Part shown: positions 7,851 through 17,004 of the stretch, piece after piece
Position numbering within the stretch: the stretch's first letter is position 1
Layout of the letters: each line of letters opens with the position of its first letter
Assembly: GCF_013408335.1 (NCBI RefSeq)
Contig: NZ_JACBZR010000001.1
Location: 1,054,001-1,118,000, forward strand
Direction: 5' to 3'
DNA length: 64,000 nucleotides
Source of the DNA: Nocardioides panzhihuensis
Lineage (GTDB): Bacteria; Actinomycetota; Actinomycetes; Propionibacteriales; Nocardioidaceae
Position numbers and translations under genes: made by a program
The notes under the pieces: model-generated
What the model was told of the DNA's origin: nothing
What the model saw: only the letters and a program-made list of their open reading frames with translations
The model's database searches: none

Positions 7851-9122
7851 ATGCGCGACGCAGACATCACCGTGCGGGTCTCCGCGACCGCCGACCCGGC
7901 CGCCGTCCGGTCCGCGCGCCTCGGCCTGCTGCTCCGGTCCCTGCGCGACGGCGGGCCGCGTTCGCGCGGCCGCCTGGCCGAGGAGACCGGGCTGACCCGC
8001 TCGGTCGCGACCGGGCTGGTCGACGAGCTCGCCGCGCTCGGTCTGGTCTCCTGCGAGGACGCCGGCCGCCGCGGTGCCGGCCGTCCCGGTGTCCAGGTCC
8101 GGCTCGTCGGTGGCGCAGTGTGCGGGGTGGGTGCGGAGATCAACGTCGACCACCTCGCCGTCATCGCCGTCGACCTGTCCGGGTCGGTGATCGCCGAGGC
8201 CCGCCGCGGCATCGACGGCCGGAGCCTTCCGCCCGAGAGTGTCCTGGACGAGGTCGCCGACCTGGTCGACGATGCCCTCGCCGAGGCACGGACCGCCGGC
8301 GCCACCGTCACCGGCATCACCGTCGGAGTGGCCGGTCTCGTCGACGCCTCCACGGGCCTGGTCACGCTCGCCCCCAACCTCGGCTGGCGCGACATCGACG
8401 TAGCCGCGGAGGTACGCCGCAGGCTGGCCGTCACGGCTGGCTCGGTGGGGCCTGTGCCGCCGGTGCGCGTGGCCAACGAAGCCACCCTCGCCGCCACCGC
8501 CGAGCTCGAGCCCGGCGACGCCGACCGTGCCGACATGGTCGTGCTCTACGGCGAGGTCGGACTGGGCGGCGCGGTCGTCAGCGCCGGCCGGGTGATCCGC
8601 GGCCGGCACGGCTGGGCCGGGGAGATCGGACATCTCCAGGTCGACCCCCGCGGTCGCCTCTGCGGCTGCGGCCGCACCGGCTGCTGGGAGACCGTGGTCG
8701 GCCTACGGGCGCTGCTCGACGCGGCGACCGACCCCGACGACCCGGTCCGCGACCCCGCGCTGACCCTGGAGGAGCGGCTCGCCACGCTGGCCGACCGGGC
8801 CCGTCTCGCCGACGGCCGCACCCTGGCCGCGCTGGACGAGGTCGGTGCCTGGCTCGGCGCCGGCGCCGCCTTCCTGGTCAACACGCTCAACCCTGGCACC
8901 GTCGTGCTCAGCGGCTACTTCGCCGTGCTCGGCGAGTGGCTGCTCCCGGCGCTCGAGACCCGGCTCGCCGCCGACGTGCTCGCGCCGCATGCCGGTGGCA
9001 CCAAGGTCGCGATCTCAGCCTTCGGCCCGACCGCCGCAGTGCGCGGCGGCGCCCTGGTCTCCCTCGAACCGCTGCTCTCCGATCCCACCGCTCTCGCCGA
9101 ACTGCACGGAGGAACCCGATGA
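7851..9122 (+). CDS. ROK family transcriptional regulator of the ABC operon
   Basis: ATG 7851 follows a GGAGG-like site by 5 nt; the product is 423 residues. A winged-helix domain (about residues 20–75, SRGRLAEETGLTRSVATGLV) is followed by a ROK kinase-fold domain with VGLGGAVVSAGRVIRGRHGW and the zinc cluster CGCGRTGCWE. It heads an operon whose next gene overlaps its stop by 4 nt (ATGA) and encodes the sugar ABC ATPase, so it very probably senses the imported sugar or its phosphate. It differs clearly from the ROK protein at 4117, so two ROK sensors flank the dehydrogenase gene. Confidence 0.88.
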   Translation: MRDADITVRVSATADPAAVRSARLGLLLRSLRDGGPRSRGRLAEETGLTRSVATGLVDELAALGLVSCEDAGRRGAGRPGVQVRLVGGAVCGVGAEINVDHLAVIAVDLSGSVIAEARRGIDGRSLPPESVLDEVADLVDDALAEARTAGATVTGITVGVAGLVDASTGLVTLAPNLGWRDIDVAAEVRRRLAVTAGSVGPVPPVRVANEATLAATAELEPGDADRADMVVLYGEVGLGGAVVSAGRVIRGRHGWAGEIGHLQVDPRGRLCGCGRTGCWETVVGLRALLDAATDPDDPVRDPALTLEERLATLADRARLADGRTLAALDEVGAWLGAGAAFLVNTLNPGTVVLSGYFAVLGEWLLPALETRLAADVLAPHAGGTKVAISAFGPTAAVRGGALVSLEPLLSDPTALAELHGGTR

Positions 9123-10678
9123 CCTTGACCCCTGAGCCGTCGCCGGACGGCCCCGCCGCCCGGGCAGGCGGGGGTGACGTACTGCTCCAGATGACCGGGA
9201 TCGTGAAGCGGTTCCCCGGAGTGCTCGCTCTCGGCGGCGTCGACCTCGATGTTCGCGCGGGTGAGGTGCACTGCCTGCTCGGGCAGAACGGTGCCGGCAA
9301 GTCGACCCTGATCAAGGTGCTTTCCGCGTCGTACCAGCCCGACGAGGGCGAGATCCGCTGGGAGGGCGAGCCGGTCCGGCTGACCACGCCGGTCGCCGCC
9401 ATGAAGCGCGGCATCTCGACCATCTACCAGGAGCTCGACCTGGTGCCGGGGCTCACCGTCACCGAGAACGTCTTCCTCGGCCACGAGCTCGCCACCGCCG
9501 GGTTCAGCCGTCGTGCCGAGGCGACCCAGCGCGTGCGCGCGCTGCTGGCCCGGCTCGGCCACAGCGAGGTCGACCCGAACCGCCTCGTCGGTGACCTCTC
9601 CCCGGCAGGGCAGCAGATCGTCAGCATGGCGCGCGCGCTGTCCCACGACACCCGGCTGCTCATCCTCGACGAGCCGTCCGCGGTCCTCGACCAGGAGGAG
9701 GTCGACAATCTCTTCCGGGTGGTCCGCGGCCTCACCGCGGAGGGCGTCGCGATCATCTACATCTCCCACCGCCTGGAGGAGATCCGCCAGATCGGCGACC
9801 GGATCACGGTCCTCAAGGACGGCCGCACGGTGGCCACCGGGCTCTCGGTCGCGGAGACCCCCACCTCCGAGCTGATCACGCTGATGACCGGCCGGGAGAT
9901 CGAGTACGTCTTCCCGGAGCGCCCCACGACGAGCCCCGGTCGGGACACCACGCCGGTGCTCGAGGCCACCGGGCTGTCCGGCGACCGCTTCCGCGACGTC
10001 GACCTGCGCGTCCACGCCGGTGAGATCGTCGGTCTGGCGGGTCTGGTCGGCTCCGGCCGCTCGGAGATCCTGGAGACCATCTACGGCGCCCGCCGCCCGA
10101 CCACGGGCACCGTCACCATCAACGGCCGCCGGCTGCGCCGTGGGTCGGTCCGCGCCGCCGTCGCCGCCGGGATCGGCCTGGCTCCCGAGGAGCGCAAGAG
10201 CCAGGGGCTCCTGCTCGACCAGGCGGTCTACCGCAACGTGACGGTCTCGTCCCTGAGCCGGTTCTCCAAGGCCAGCTTCCTGGACAGCGCCGCCGAGCGT
10301 CGCGCCGCCGAGGAGCTCACCCGCTCGCTCGACGTACGTCCCGCCGGGGTGGACCGGCCGGTCCGCAACCTGTCCGGCGGCAACCAGCAGAAGGTCGTGC
10401 TCGCCAGGTGGCTGTTGCGCGACTGCAAGGTGCTGCTCCTCGACGAGCCAACCCGGGGCGTCGACGTCGGGGCGCGCAGCGAGATCTACAGCCTCGTCCG
10501 CCGCCTGGCCGACGAAGGTGTCGCCGTGGTCGTGGTGTCCAGCGAGGTGGAGGAGGTGCTCGGTCTCGCCGACCGGGTCCTCGTCATCAGCGAGGGCTCC
10601 GTCGTCCACGAGGGACCCGCCACCGAGATCGATGAGTCGAAGGTCCTGGACCTCGTGATGGAAGGAGAGGTCGCATGA
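9119..10678 (+). CDS. CUT2 sugar ABC transporter ATP-binding protein (RbsA-like)
   Basis: A 519-residue tandem ATPase. The first nucleotide-binding domain has Walker A GQNGAGKST, a degenerate signature LSPAGQQIVSMARAL and Walker B LLILDEPSAVLD. The second has the altered Walker A GLVGSGRSE, typical of the catalytically weak half of RbsA/XylG/MglA proteins, and the signature LSGGNQQKVVLARWL with LLLDEPTRGVDVGA. The two-NBD layout identifies the CUT2 family, which imports monosaccharides or cyclitols such as ribose, xylose, galactose and inositol. It is translationally coupled at both ends (ATGA with the ROK gene and with the permease). Confidence 0.95.
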   Translation: MTLTPEPSPDGPAARAGGGDVLLQMTGIVKRFPGVLALGGVDLDVRAGEVHCLLGQNGAGKSTLIKVLSASYQPDEGEIRWEGEPVRLTTPVAAMKRGISTIYQELDLVPGLTVTENVFLGHELATAGFSRRAEATQRVRALLARLGHSEVDPNRLVGDLSPAGQQIVSMARALSHDTRLLILDEPSAVLDQEEVDNLFRVVRGLTAEGVAIIYISHRLEEIRQIGDRITVLKDGRTVATGLSVAETPTSELITLMTGREIEYVFPERPTTSPGRDTTPVLEATGLSGDRFRDVDLRVHAGEIVGLAGLVGSGRSEILETIYGARRPTTGTVTINGRRLRRGSVRAAVAAGIGLAPEERKSQGLLLDQAVYRNVTVSSLSRFSKASFLDSAAERRAAEELTRSLDVRPAGVDRPVRNLSGGNQQKVVLARWLLRDCKVLLLDEPTRGVDVGARSEIYSLVRRLADEGVAVVVVSSEVEEVLGLADRVLVISEGSVVHEGPATEIDESKVLDLVMEGEVA

Positions 10679-11721
10679 GCGACCACACGGATGCCGCCAC
10701 CCTGGCTGACACAGCCCGGGTCGAGAAGGAGGCGGCCCGCCGGGCCGAGCCCGGTGGTCTCGGCCAGCTGCTGCGCAGCGGAGCGGGCCACAACCTGGGC
10801 CTGCTGCTGGCGCTGGCGCTGCTGGCGCTGGTCGGAGTCATCACGGGCGGTGAGCGGTTCGCCTCGGTCGACAACGTGATGACGATCCTGCGCCTCGCCG
10901 CGGTGATCGGCGTGGTCAGCATCGGGATGACGTTCGTGATCACCGGTGGTGGCATCGACCTGTCGGTGGGCGCGCTGGTCGCGCTCTCCTCGATCTGGTG
11001 CACGACGGTGGCCACCCAGGCGATGGCCAACGACATCCACTGGATCATCATCGTGACCACCGCCCTCCTGGTCGGCGCTGGCGCCGGCCTGATCAACGGG
11101 TTGCTGATCGCGTACGGCGGTGTGGTGCCCTTCATCGCGACGCTGGCGATGATGGCCAGCGCCCGTGGTCTGGCTGAGATCATCTCGGCGCGCAAGACCC
11201 AGATCGTCAGCGTGCCGGGCTTCACCGACGCGCTCTCCCGCGACATCCTCGGGATCTCGGTGCTGATCTGGATCTTCGCCATCGTGGCCGTGATCGGCTG
11301 GGTCCTGCTCAACCGCACGACGTTCGGCCGGCGCACGCTGGCCATCGGCGGCAACCCGGAGGCCTCGCGTCTGGCCGGCATCAACGTACGCCGCCACACC
11401 ATGCTCCTCTACGTACTCGTCGGCGTCTGCTGCGGCATCGCGGCGGTCATGTTGATCAGCCGCACCACGACCGGGAGCGCCACCCACGGGCAGCTCTACG
11501 AGCTGGATGCGATCGCGGCGGTCGTCATCGGCGGCACCCTGCTCTCCGGCGGGCGCGGCAACATCATCGGCACCGTCTTCGGGGTGCTGATCTTCATGAC
11601 CCTCACCAACGTGTTCGTGCTCAACAACCTCTCGATCTCCGCTCAGGCCTTCACCAAGGGCCTGATCATCATCGCTGCCGTGCTGCTGCAGAAGCGGTTC
11701 GCACGACAGCCCGGTTCGTAG
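10675..11721 (+). CDS. CUT2 sugar ABC transporter permease (RbsC-like)
   Basis: A 348-residue membrane protein with about ten hydrophobic helices, starting from a 4-nt overlap with the ATPase gene. BPD_transp_2 landmarks include GMTFVITGGGIDLSVGALVA, the segment TTFGRRTLAIGGNPEASRLA and GGTLLSGGRGNIIGTVFGVL. It forms the pore as a homodimer with the upstream ATPase and the downstream lipoprotein. The N-terminal 35 residues are hydrophilic and probably cytoplasmic. Only one permease gene is present, as is normal for this family. Confidence 0.94.
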   Translation: MSDHTDAATLADTARVEKEAARRAEPGGLGQLLRSGAGHNLGLLLALALLALVGVITGGERFASVDNVMTILRLAAVIGVVSIGMTFVITGGGIDLSVGALVALSSIWCTTVATQAMANDIHWIIIVTTALLVGAGAGLINGLLIAYGGVVPFIATLAMMASARGLAEIISARKTQIVSVPGFTDALSRDILGISVLIWIFAIVAVIGWVLLNRTTFGRRTLAIGGNPEASRLAGINVRRHTMLLYVLVGVCCGIAAVMLISRTTTGSATHGQLYELDAIAAVVIGGTLLSGGRGNIIGTVFGVLIFMTLTNVFVLNNLSISAQAFTKGLIIIAAVLLQKRFARQPGS

Positions 11722-11789
11722 CCGCCGTACGTTCTCGGATCTCTCGGACTCACCCGCCCTCCACCTCCGCACGATCTAGGAGCAGTTCC

Positions 11790-12854
11790 ATGAACCTGAA
11801 GTCCCCAGCAAGACGCCCCCTCGCCCGACGCGTCGGCACCGGCCTCGTCGCCGGTCTCGCGGTGCTCGCACTCTCGGCCTGCATCAGCAACACCCCCGAG
11901 AAGTCCGAGAACGTCGGAGGCACCTCCAACGCCAAGGCCGGCTCCAACGACGAGAAGGGCGACACGATCGTCATCGGCTTCTCCGCCCCCGCTGCCGACC
12001 ACGGCTGGATGGGTGCGATCAGCGAGCAGGCCAAGACCGCTGCCGAGGCATACGAGGATGTCGACCTGCGCCTGGCGGAGGGCACCAACGACGTCGGCCT
12101 GCAGATCAGCCAGGTCGAGACCTTCATCAACGACAAGGTCGACGCCATCGTGCTGCTGCCCTTCGACGGCGCTGCGATGACGCCGGTGGCCCTCAAGGCG
12201 ATGGAGGCCGGCATCCCGGTCATCAACGTCGACCGTGAGTTCAACGACCCCAACGCCGCCCGGGTCACCGTGCTCGGCGACAACTACGGCATGGGCGTCT
12301 CGGCCGGCGAGTACGTCTGTGAGCAGGCCGCCGGAAAGACGGACGCCGTCGTCGCCGAGATCGCCGGCATCGACTCGCTGCCGCTGACCCAGGACCGCAG
12401 CAAGGGCTTCAAGGACGCGCTGGCCAAGTGCGACCTCGACGTCGACAACCGGGTCGCCGCCGACTTCACCGTCGAGGGCGGCGAGAAGGCGGCCTCCAAC
12501 CTGCTCCAGGCCGCGCCGAAGCTCGACTTCCTGTGGAACCACGACGACGACCAGGGCGTCGGCGTCCTCGCCGCGATCAACAACGCCGGCCGCGACGAGT
12601 TCACCATGGTCGGCGGCGCCGGCTCGGCCAACGCGATGCGCGAGATCGAGGGCGACAAGGGCGTCCTCAAGGCAACGGTCATCTACCCCTCCACCCAGGC
12701 TGCCGACGGCATCAAGCTCGCCCGGCTCCTGGCACAGGACAAGGCGATGTCCGACCTCGTCGAGGTGACCGTGCCGCGCACGATCCAGCTGGACGCGCCG
12801 GTCGTGACCAAGGAGAACGTGGCCGAGTTCCTGCCCACGGCCTTCGAGTCCTGA
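11790..12854 (+). CDS. Sugar ABC transporter substrate-binding lipoprotein
   Basis: A 354-residue protein with an Arg-rich n-region, a hydrophobic core and the lipobox LSAC (Cys31), so it is lipid-anchored outside the membrane. The mature part is a type-I periplasmic-binding fold (Peripla_BP_4): IVIGFSAPAADHGWMGAISE is the first strand and binding loop, VLLPFDGAAMTPVALKAMEA the second. A GGAG element precedes ATG 11790. It completes the importer with the two preceding genes; a hairpin 29 bp after its stop probably allows higher expression of the binding protein than of downstream genes. The ligand is not evident; a monosaccharide or inositol-like cyclitol fits the neighbours. Confidence 0.93.
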   Translation: MNLKSPARRPLARRVGTGLVAGLAVLALSACISNTPEKSENVGGTSNAKAGSNDEKGDTIVIGFSAPAADHGWMGAISEQAKTAAEAYEDVDLRLAEGTNDVGLQISQVETFINDKVDAIVLLPFDGAAMTPVALKAMEAGIPVINVDREFNDPNAARVTVLGDNYGMGVSAGEYVCEQAAGKTDAVVAEIAGIDSLPLTQDRSKGFKDALAKCDLDVDNRVAADFTVEGGEKAASNLLQAAPKLDFLWNHDDDQGVGVLAAINNAGRDEFTMVGGAGSANAMREIEGDKGVLKATVIYPSTQAADGIKLARLLAQDKAMSDLVEVTVPRTIQLDAPVVTKENVAEFLPTAFES

Positions 12855-12882
12855 TCGAGCCCGACCCAGCCAGACCGCAAGA

Positions 12883-12908
12883 TCGCTCCGCGCTCGGGCG
12901 CGGAGCGA
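12883..12908 (+). terminator. Intergenic hairpin after the binding-protein gene
   Basis: TCGCTCCGCG (12883–12892) pairs perfectly with CGCGGAGCGA (12899–12908) around a 6-nt loop. No T-run follows, so it is more likely a partial terminator or mRNA-stabilising hairpin than a full stop. Confidence 0.6.
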
Positions 12909-12935
12909 CACCACCGAACACAGGATCGAGTTCCG

Positions 12936-14111
12936 ATGACCGAGCAGAAAGCCACGCTCGGTGTGGGGATGATCGGCTATGCCTTCATGGGCGCCGTCCA
13001 CTCCCACGCCTGGCGCAGCGCCCACCGCTTCTTCGACCTTCCCCTGACCCCGCGCATGCAGGTCGTCTGCGGCCGTGACGCGACCCGCGTCGCCGAGGCC
13101 GCGACCCGGTTCGGCTGGGAGGAGAGCGCCACCGACTGGCGTGACGTGATCGCCCGCGACGACGTCGACCTGGTCGACGTGTGCACCCCCGGCGACACCC
13201 ACGCGGAGATCGCGATCGCCGCGCTCGAGGCCGGCAAGCACGTGCTGTGCGAGAAGCCCCTGGCCAACAGCGTGGCCGAGGCCGAGCGGATGGCCGCGGC
13301 CGCCGCGGTGGCCGCCGAGCGCGGAGTCCGGACGATGGTGGGGTTCACCTACCGTCGGGTGCCCGCCATCGCTCTGGCCAAGAAGCTGGTCGCCGACGGC
13401 CGGCTCGGGGAGCTTCACCACGTTCGTGCGCAGTATCTCCAGGACTGGCTGGCCGACCCCGAGGCCCCGCTGAGCTGGCGCCTCGACAAGTCCAAGGCCG
13501 GCTCGGGCGCCCTCGGCGACATCGGCGCCCACGTCATCGACCTGACCCAGCACATCACCGGCGACCGGATCCAAGAGGTCTCCGGGATGCTGGAGACGTT
13601 CGTCAAGGAGCGCCCGGTCGCCGAGGACTCCTCCGGGCTCTCGGCCACCGCCGGGGCCGGCCGTGGTCCGGTCACCGTCGACGACACCGCGCTCTTCCTG
13701 GCCCGGTTCGCCGGGGGAGCGGTCGGGTCCTTCGAGGCCACCCGTTTCGCCACCGGCCGCAAGAACGCGATCCGGATCGAGATCAACGGCTCGAAGGGCA
13801 GCCTGGCGTTCGACTTCGAGGACATGAACGTCCTGCACTTCCACGACGCGACCCTGCCGGACACCGAGGCCGGCTTCCGCCGGATCGTGGTCACCGAGCC
13901 CGAGCACCAATGGGTGTCGGGCTGGTGGCCGCCGGGCCACGGCCTCGGCTACGAGCACGGCTTCACCCACCAGGTCGTCGACCTGGTCCGGGCGCTCGGT
14001 GACGACACCGACCCGGCGCCGAACTTCGCCGACGGTCTCCAGGTGCAGCGCGTGCTCGCCGCGGTGGAGACCAGCTCCGACACGAGGACGTGGCAGGAGA
14101 TCCCCGTCTGA
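12936..14111 (+). CDS. Gfo/Idh/MocA family sugar or cyclitol dehydrogenase
   Basis: A 391-residue NAD(P)-dependent oxidoreductase. The N-terminal Rossmann motif is GMIGYAFMGAVHSHAW (GxxGxxxxxH variant), with the family hallmark CEKPLANSVAEAE near residue 107 and the catalytic-domain stretch GSGALGDIGAHVIDL (DIGxHxxD) near residue 190. Relatives oxidise inositols, or the C3 of glycosides in the ThuB-type trehalose/sucrose pathway. It sits between a CUT2 importer and a ThuA-domain gene, so oxidation of the imported sugar is the likely job. Substrate and cofactor preference are not determined. Confidence 0.9.
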   Translation: MTEQKATLGVGMIGYAFMGAVHSHAWRSAHRFFDLPLTPRMQVVCGRDATRVAEAATRFGWEESATDWRDVIARDDVDLVDVCTPGDTHAEIAIAALEAGKHVLCEKPLANSVAEAERMAAAAAVAAERGVRTMVGFTYRRVPAIALAKKLVADGRLGELHHVRAQYLQDWLADPEAPLSWRLDKSKAGSGALGDIGAHVIDLTQHITGDRIQEVSGMLETFVKERPVAEDSSGLSATAGAGRGPVTVDDTALFLARFAGGAVGSFEATRFATGRKNAIRIEINGSKGSLAFDFEDMNVLHFHDATLPDTEAGFRRIVVTEPEHQWVSGWWPPGHGLGYEHGFTHQVVDLVRALGDDTDPAPNFADGLQVQRVLAAVETSSDTRTWQEIPV

Positions 14112-14177
14112 TCCAACCCGGGGCCACGTCGACCTCCAGCCTGTTCAAGACCGTTGAGCACAGAAGGGACACGCACC

Positions 14178-14999
14178 ATGAAGCACGGATCTAGAAGGTT
14201 CCGGGCGCTGATCTCGGGTGTGGGGCTGGTGGCGGTAGCCGCCTTCGCCCCGGGCCTGTCACCGACGCCGGCAGCAAGCGCCGACCGCTACGAAGCGAGC
14301 GAGGAGGTCGGGACGTACGACGTCCTGGTGTTCTCCAAGACGGCCGGGTTCCGGCACGGCTCCATCCCGAACGGCATCGCGGCGATCGAGAGACTCGGGG
14401 CCGAGAACGGCTTCACCGTGACCGCCACCGAGGACGCGGCCGTGTTCAACGACACCGACCTGGCGGCGTACGAGGCGGTGCTGTGGCTCTCCACCACCGG
14501 TGACGTGCTGGACGCGGGGCAACAGGGTGCGTTCGAGCGTTACATCCAAGACGGTGGCGGCTACGTGGGAGTCCACGCCGCCTCCGACACCGAGTACGGC
14601 TGGCCCTGGTACGGCGGCCTCGTCGGCGCCTACTTCGCCGGCCATCCCGCCCAGCAGACCGCGACGGTGAAGGTGCACGCGCACAACACCGCGGCCACGG
14701 CCGAGCTGCCGAAGCGGTGGACGCGCTGGGACGAGTGGTACAGCTTCCGCGACCGTCCGGCCGACTCGATCCGTGTCCTCGCCGACCTCGACGAGCGCAG
14801 CTACGACCCGGGCCGGCACGCCATGGGCGACCCGCACGCGATCGCCTGGTGCCACGAGTACGACGGCGGCAGAGCCTTCTACACCGGGATGGGCCACACC
14901 TCGGAGTCGTTCACCGAGCCGGAGTTCCTCTCCCACGTGCTCGGTGGCATCCAGATGGTCGCCGGGGTCGCACGGTTCCGCTGCGAGGGGGACCGATGA
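14178..14999 (+). CDS. Secreted ThuA-domain protein
   Basis: A 273-residue protein. ATG 14178 follows AGAAGGGA by 8 nt; the in-frame TTG at 14154 is less likely. A signal peptide (about residues 1–36, ending AASA) precedes a glutamine-amidotransferase-like ThuA domain: VLVFSKTAGFRHGSIPNGIA, DGGGYVGVHAASDTEY and GGRAFYTGMGHTSESF are the family blocks. ThuA of Sinorhizobium acts with the ThuB dehydrogenase in trehalose and sucrose use through 3-keto intermediates, which fits the Gfo/Idh gene upstream, although export of this copy puts it outside the cell. Its stop overlaps the start of the cyclase gene (ATGA), tying it to the ebo-like genes. Confidence 0.87.
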   Translation: MKHGSRRFRALISGVGLVAVAAFAPGLSPTPAASADRYEASEEVGTYDVLVFSKTAGFRHGSIPNGIAAIERLGAENGFTVTATEDAAVFNDTDLAAYEAVLWLSTTGDVLDAGQQGAFERYIQDGGGYVGVHAASDTEYGWPWYGGLVGAYFAGHPAQQTATVKVHAHNTAATAELPKRWTRWDEWYSFRDRPADSIRVLADLDERSYDPGRHAMGDPHAIAWCHEYDGGRAFYTGMGHTSESFTEPEFLSHVLGGIQMVAGVARFRCEGDR

Positions 15000-16165
15000 G
15001 CGACGGCGAGGGAGCCGGCCGCGTCGGGCTCTGGCTGGTCGGTGCCTGCGGCTCGGTGGGAGTCACCACGACGGTCGGCGCGCTGGCCGTGCGGGCCGGG
15101 CTCGCCGGACGGGTCGGACTGGTGGCCGAGCAGCCGGAGATCGCGGCGGCCGGGCTGCCTGCGCTCGACGACCTGGTGATCGGCGGGCACGACCTCGATG
15201 TCGAGACGCTCGTGAAGCGGGCCGAACGGCTCGCCGCGGGCGGGGTCCTCCCCGCGGGGATCCTGCCGCCGATCGCGGGCGAGCTGGCGGAGGTCGAGGG
15301 GCGGCTGCGTACGGGCTACGACCGGGCGGGCGAGGAGCCTCAGGGTGTCGCGGTCGAGCGGCTGAGCGCCGACCTGGTCGCCTTCCGCGAGGAGCACGGG
15401 CTCGAGCGGGTGGTCGTGGTCGATGTGGCGAGCACCGAGCCACCGGCCGAGGTCGTGGCCGGCGGACCGCTCGCCGACCCCGACGCTCTCGACGCGGCGC
15501 TGGCCGCGGGGGAGTCGCCGCTGCCGGCCAGCTCGGTCTACGTCCTGGCCGCCTACCGCGCCGGCTGCCCGGTGGTCTCGTTCACGCCCAGTCCCGGGCC
15601 GCGTCTGCCGGTGCTCGTCGCCCTCGCCGAGCGGGCCGGGCTGCCATGGGCAGGCTCGGACGGCAAGACCGGGGAGACGCTGCTGAAGTCCGCGCTGGCA
15701 CCGATGTTCGCGACGCGGGCGCTGCAGGTCAACGCCTGGGCCTCGTACAACATGCTCGGTGGCGGTGACGGCGCCACGCTCGCCGACCCGGACAACGCGC
15801 GGAGCAAGCTCGTCACCAAGGCTCAGGGGCTGGAGGCGATGCTCGGCCACCCCGTGGAGGGGCCGATGCACATCGACTATGTCCCCGACCACGGGGACTG
15901 GAAGACCGCCATCGACCACGTCTCCTTCGAGGGATTCCTCGGGGTGCGGATGTCGCTGCAGTTCACCTGGAACGGATGCGACTCGGCGCTCGCCGCACCG
16001 CTGGTGCTCGACCTGGCCCGGCTCACCCTGCGCGCGCAGCAGGCGGGGGAGAGCGGACCGCTTCCGTTCGGGTTCTTCTTCAAGGACCCGGCCGGCTCCA
16101 CCGAGCACCGCCTCGGTACGCAGTGGGAAGAGCTGGTCGCGTGGTGCGCCCGGGTGGGCGCATGA
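14996..16165 (+). CDS. Inositol-3-phosphate synthase family cyclase of ebo-like cluster
   Basis: A 389-residue member of the myo-inositol-1-phosphate synthase family, which converts glucose-6-phosphate to inositol phosphate with NAD. Visible blocks are the NAD loop VGACGSVGVTTTVGALAV, GSDGKTGETLLKSALAPMF, YNMLGGGDGATLADPDNA, SKLVTKAQGLEAM and the catalytic-region PDHGDWKTAIDHVSFEGFLG with WNGCDSALAAPLVLD. These cover the conserved core, so the enzyme looks active. The gene overlaps thuA and the UbiA gene by 4 nt each. In cyanobacterial ebo clusters this slot is held by EboD, a dehydroquinate-synthase-like sugar phosphate cyclase; here another sugar-phosphate cyclase seems to take the role. 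Confidence 0.88.
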   Translation: MSDGEGAGRVGLWLVGACGSVGVTTTVGALAVRAGLAGRVGLVAEQPEIAAAGLPALDDLVIGGHDLDVETLVKRAERLAAGGVLPAGILPPIAGELAEVEGRLRTGYDRAGEEPQGVAVERLSADLVAFREEHGLERVVVVDVASTEPPAEVVAGGPLADPDALDAALAAGESPLPASSVYVLAAYRAGCPVVSFTPSPGPRLPVLVALAERAGLPWAGSDGKTGETLLKSALAPMFATRALQVNAWASYNMLGGGDGATLADPDNARSKLVTKAQGLEAMLGHPVEGPMHIDYVPDHGDWKTAIDHVSFEGFLGVRMSLQFTWNGCDSALAAPLVLDLARLTLRAQQAGESGPLPFGFFFKDPAGSTEHRLGTQWEELVAWCARVGA

Positions 16166-17004
16166 CGTCTAGAGCCTTCGCCGAGCTGGTCCGGCTGCCG
16201 GCTGCCCTCACCGTGCCGGGGGACACCCTGGCCGGGGCGGCCGCGGCGGGTCCGTTGCGGGCCCGGTCGTTCGCGATGCCGGCCGCCTCGGTGGCCCTCT
16301 ACTGGGCCGGGATGGCGCTCAACGACTGGGCCGACCGTGACCTCGACGCCGTCGAGCGGCCCGAACGGCCGATCCCGTCCGGCCGGGTCAGCCCCCGCCA
16401 GGCGCTCGGGGTGGCTGCCGGACTGACCGCGGCGGGTGTCGGCCTGGCCGCGCTCGTCGGAGGCCGTCCGGCCGCGGCGACGGCTGCCGCCCTCGCCGGG
16501 ACCGTCTGGGCCTACGACACCGTCCTCAAGGACACCGCGGCCGGCCCGGTCGCGATGGCCGCCGCCCGAGGTCTCGACGTCCTGCTCGGGGCGAGCGCGA
16601 GCGGACGTACGCGAGCAGGGCTGGTGCCGGCAGCCCTGCTGGCCGCGCACACCGCCGGGGTCACCCTGCTCAGCCGGGGCGAGGTCCACGGCACCCGGCC
16701 ACTCACCGCCGGGATCGCCGGCGGGGTCACGGTCGCGACTGCTGCCGCGGCGGCCGGCCACGGGCGCGCGGCGCTACCTGTCGCTCTCGCCGCGACGTAC
16801 GCGACCAGCGTCGGCACCGCACAGCTCGCCGCGGTCTCCTCGCCGGATGCCGGTACGGTCCGGCGTGCCACCGGGGCGGGGATCCGCGGGATGATCCCGC
16901 TCCAGGCAGCGCTCGTCGCCCGCCGCTCGCCGCTGGCGGCGCTCGGGCTGCTCGCCGCCGGCCCGATCGCCAAGGCCGCCTCGAAGGTGGTGTCCCCGAC
17001 ATGA
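16162..17004 (+). CDS. eboC: UbiA-type prenyltransferase (EboC-like / SCO3242 family)
   Basis: A 280-residue polytopic membrane protein with about eight helices. The first prenyl-diphosphate/Mg motif is NDWADRDLDAVERPERPIPS (NDxxDxxxD type). The second region, YDTVLKDTAAGPVAMAAARG, keeps one Asp and a Lys-Asp pair, as in EboC-type rather than ubiquinone enzymes. It should transfer a polyprenyl or other isoprenoid group to a polar acceptor at the inner face of the membrane; the neighbouring cyclase makes a cyclitol phosphate the obvious candidate acceptor (inference). It overlaps genes on both sides by 4 nt. Confidence 0.85.
   Translation: MTSRAFAELVRLPAALTVPGDTLAGAAAAGPLRARSFAMPAASVALYWAGMALNDWADRDLDAVERPERPIPSGRVSPRQALGVAAGLTAAGVGLAALVGGRPAAATAAALAGTVWAYDTVLKDTAAGPVAMAAARGLDVLLGASASGRTRAGLVPAALLAAHTAGVTLLSRGEVHGTRPLTAGIAGGVTVATAAAAAGHGRAALPVALAATYATSVGTAQLAAVSSPDAGTVRRATGAGIRGMIPLQAALVARRSPLAALGLLAAGPIAKAASKVVSPT

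Noticed and set aside
11643..13970. A long reverse-strand frame opposite the ABC binding protein and Gfo/Idh genes
   Set aside because: It is Gly/Val/Asp-rich, lacks motifs and has no ribosome-binding site; the forward genes are certain.
14154..14177. TTG 14154 as the thuA start
   Set aside because: ATG 14178 has a better ribosome-binding site and gives a normal signal peptide directly at the N-terminus.
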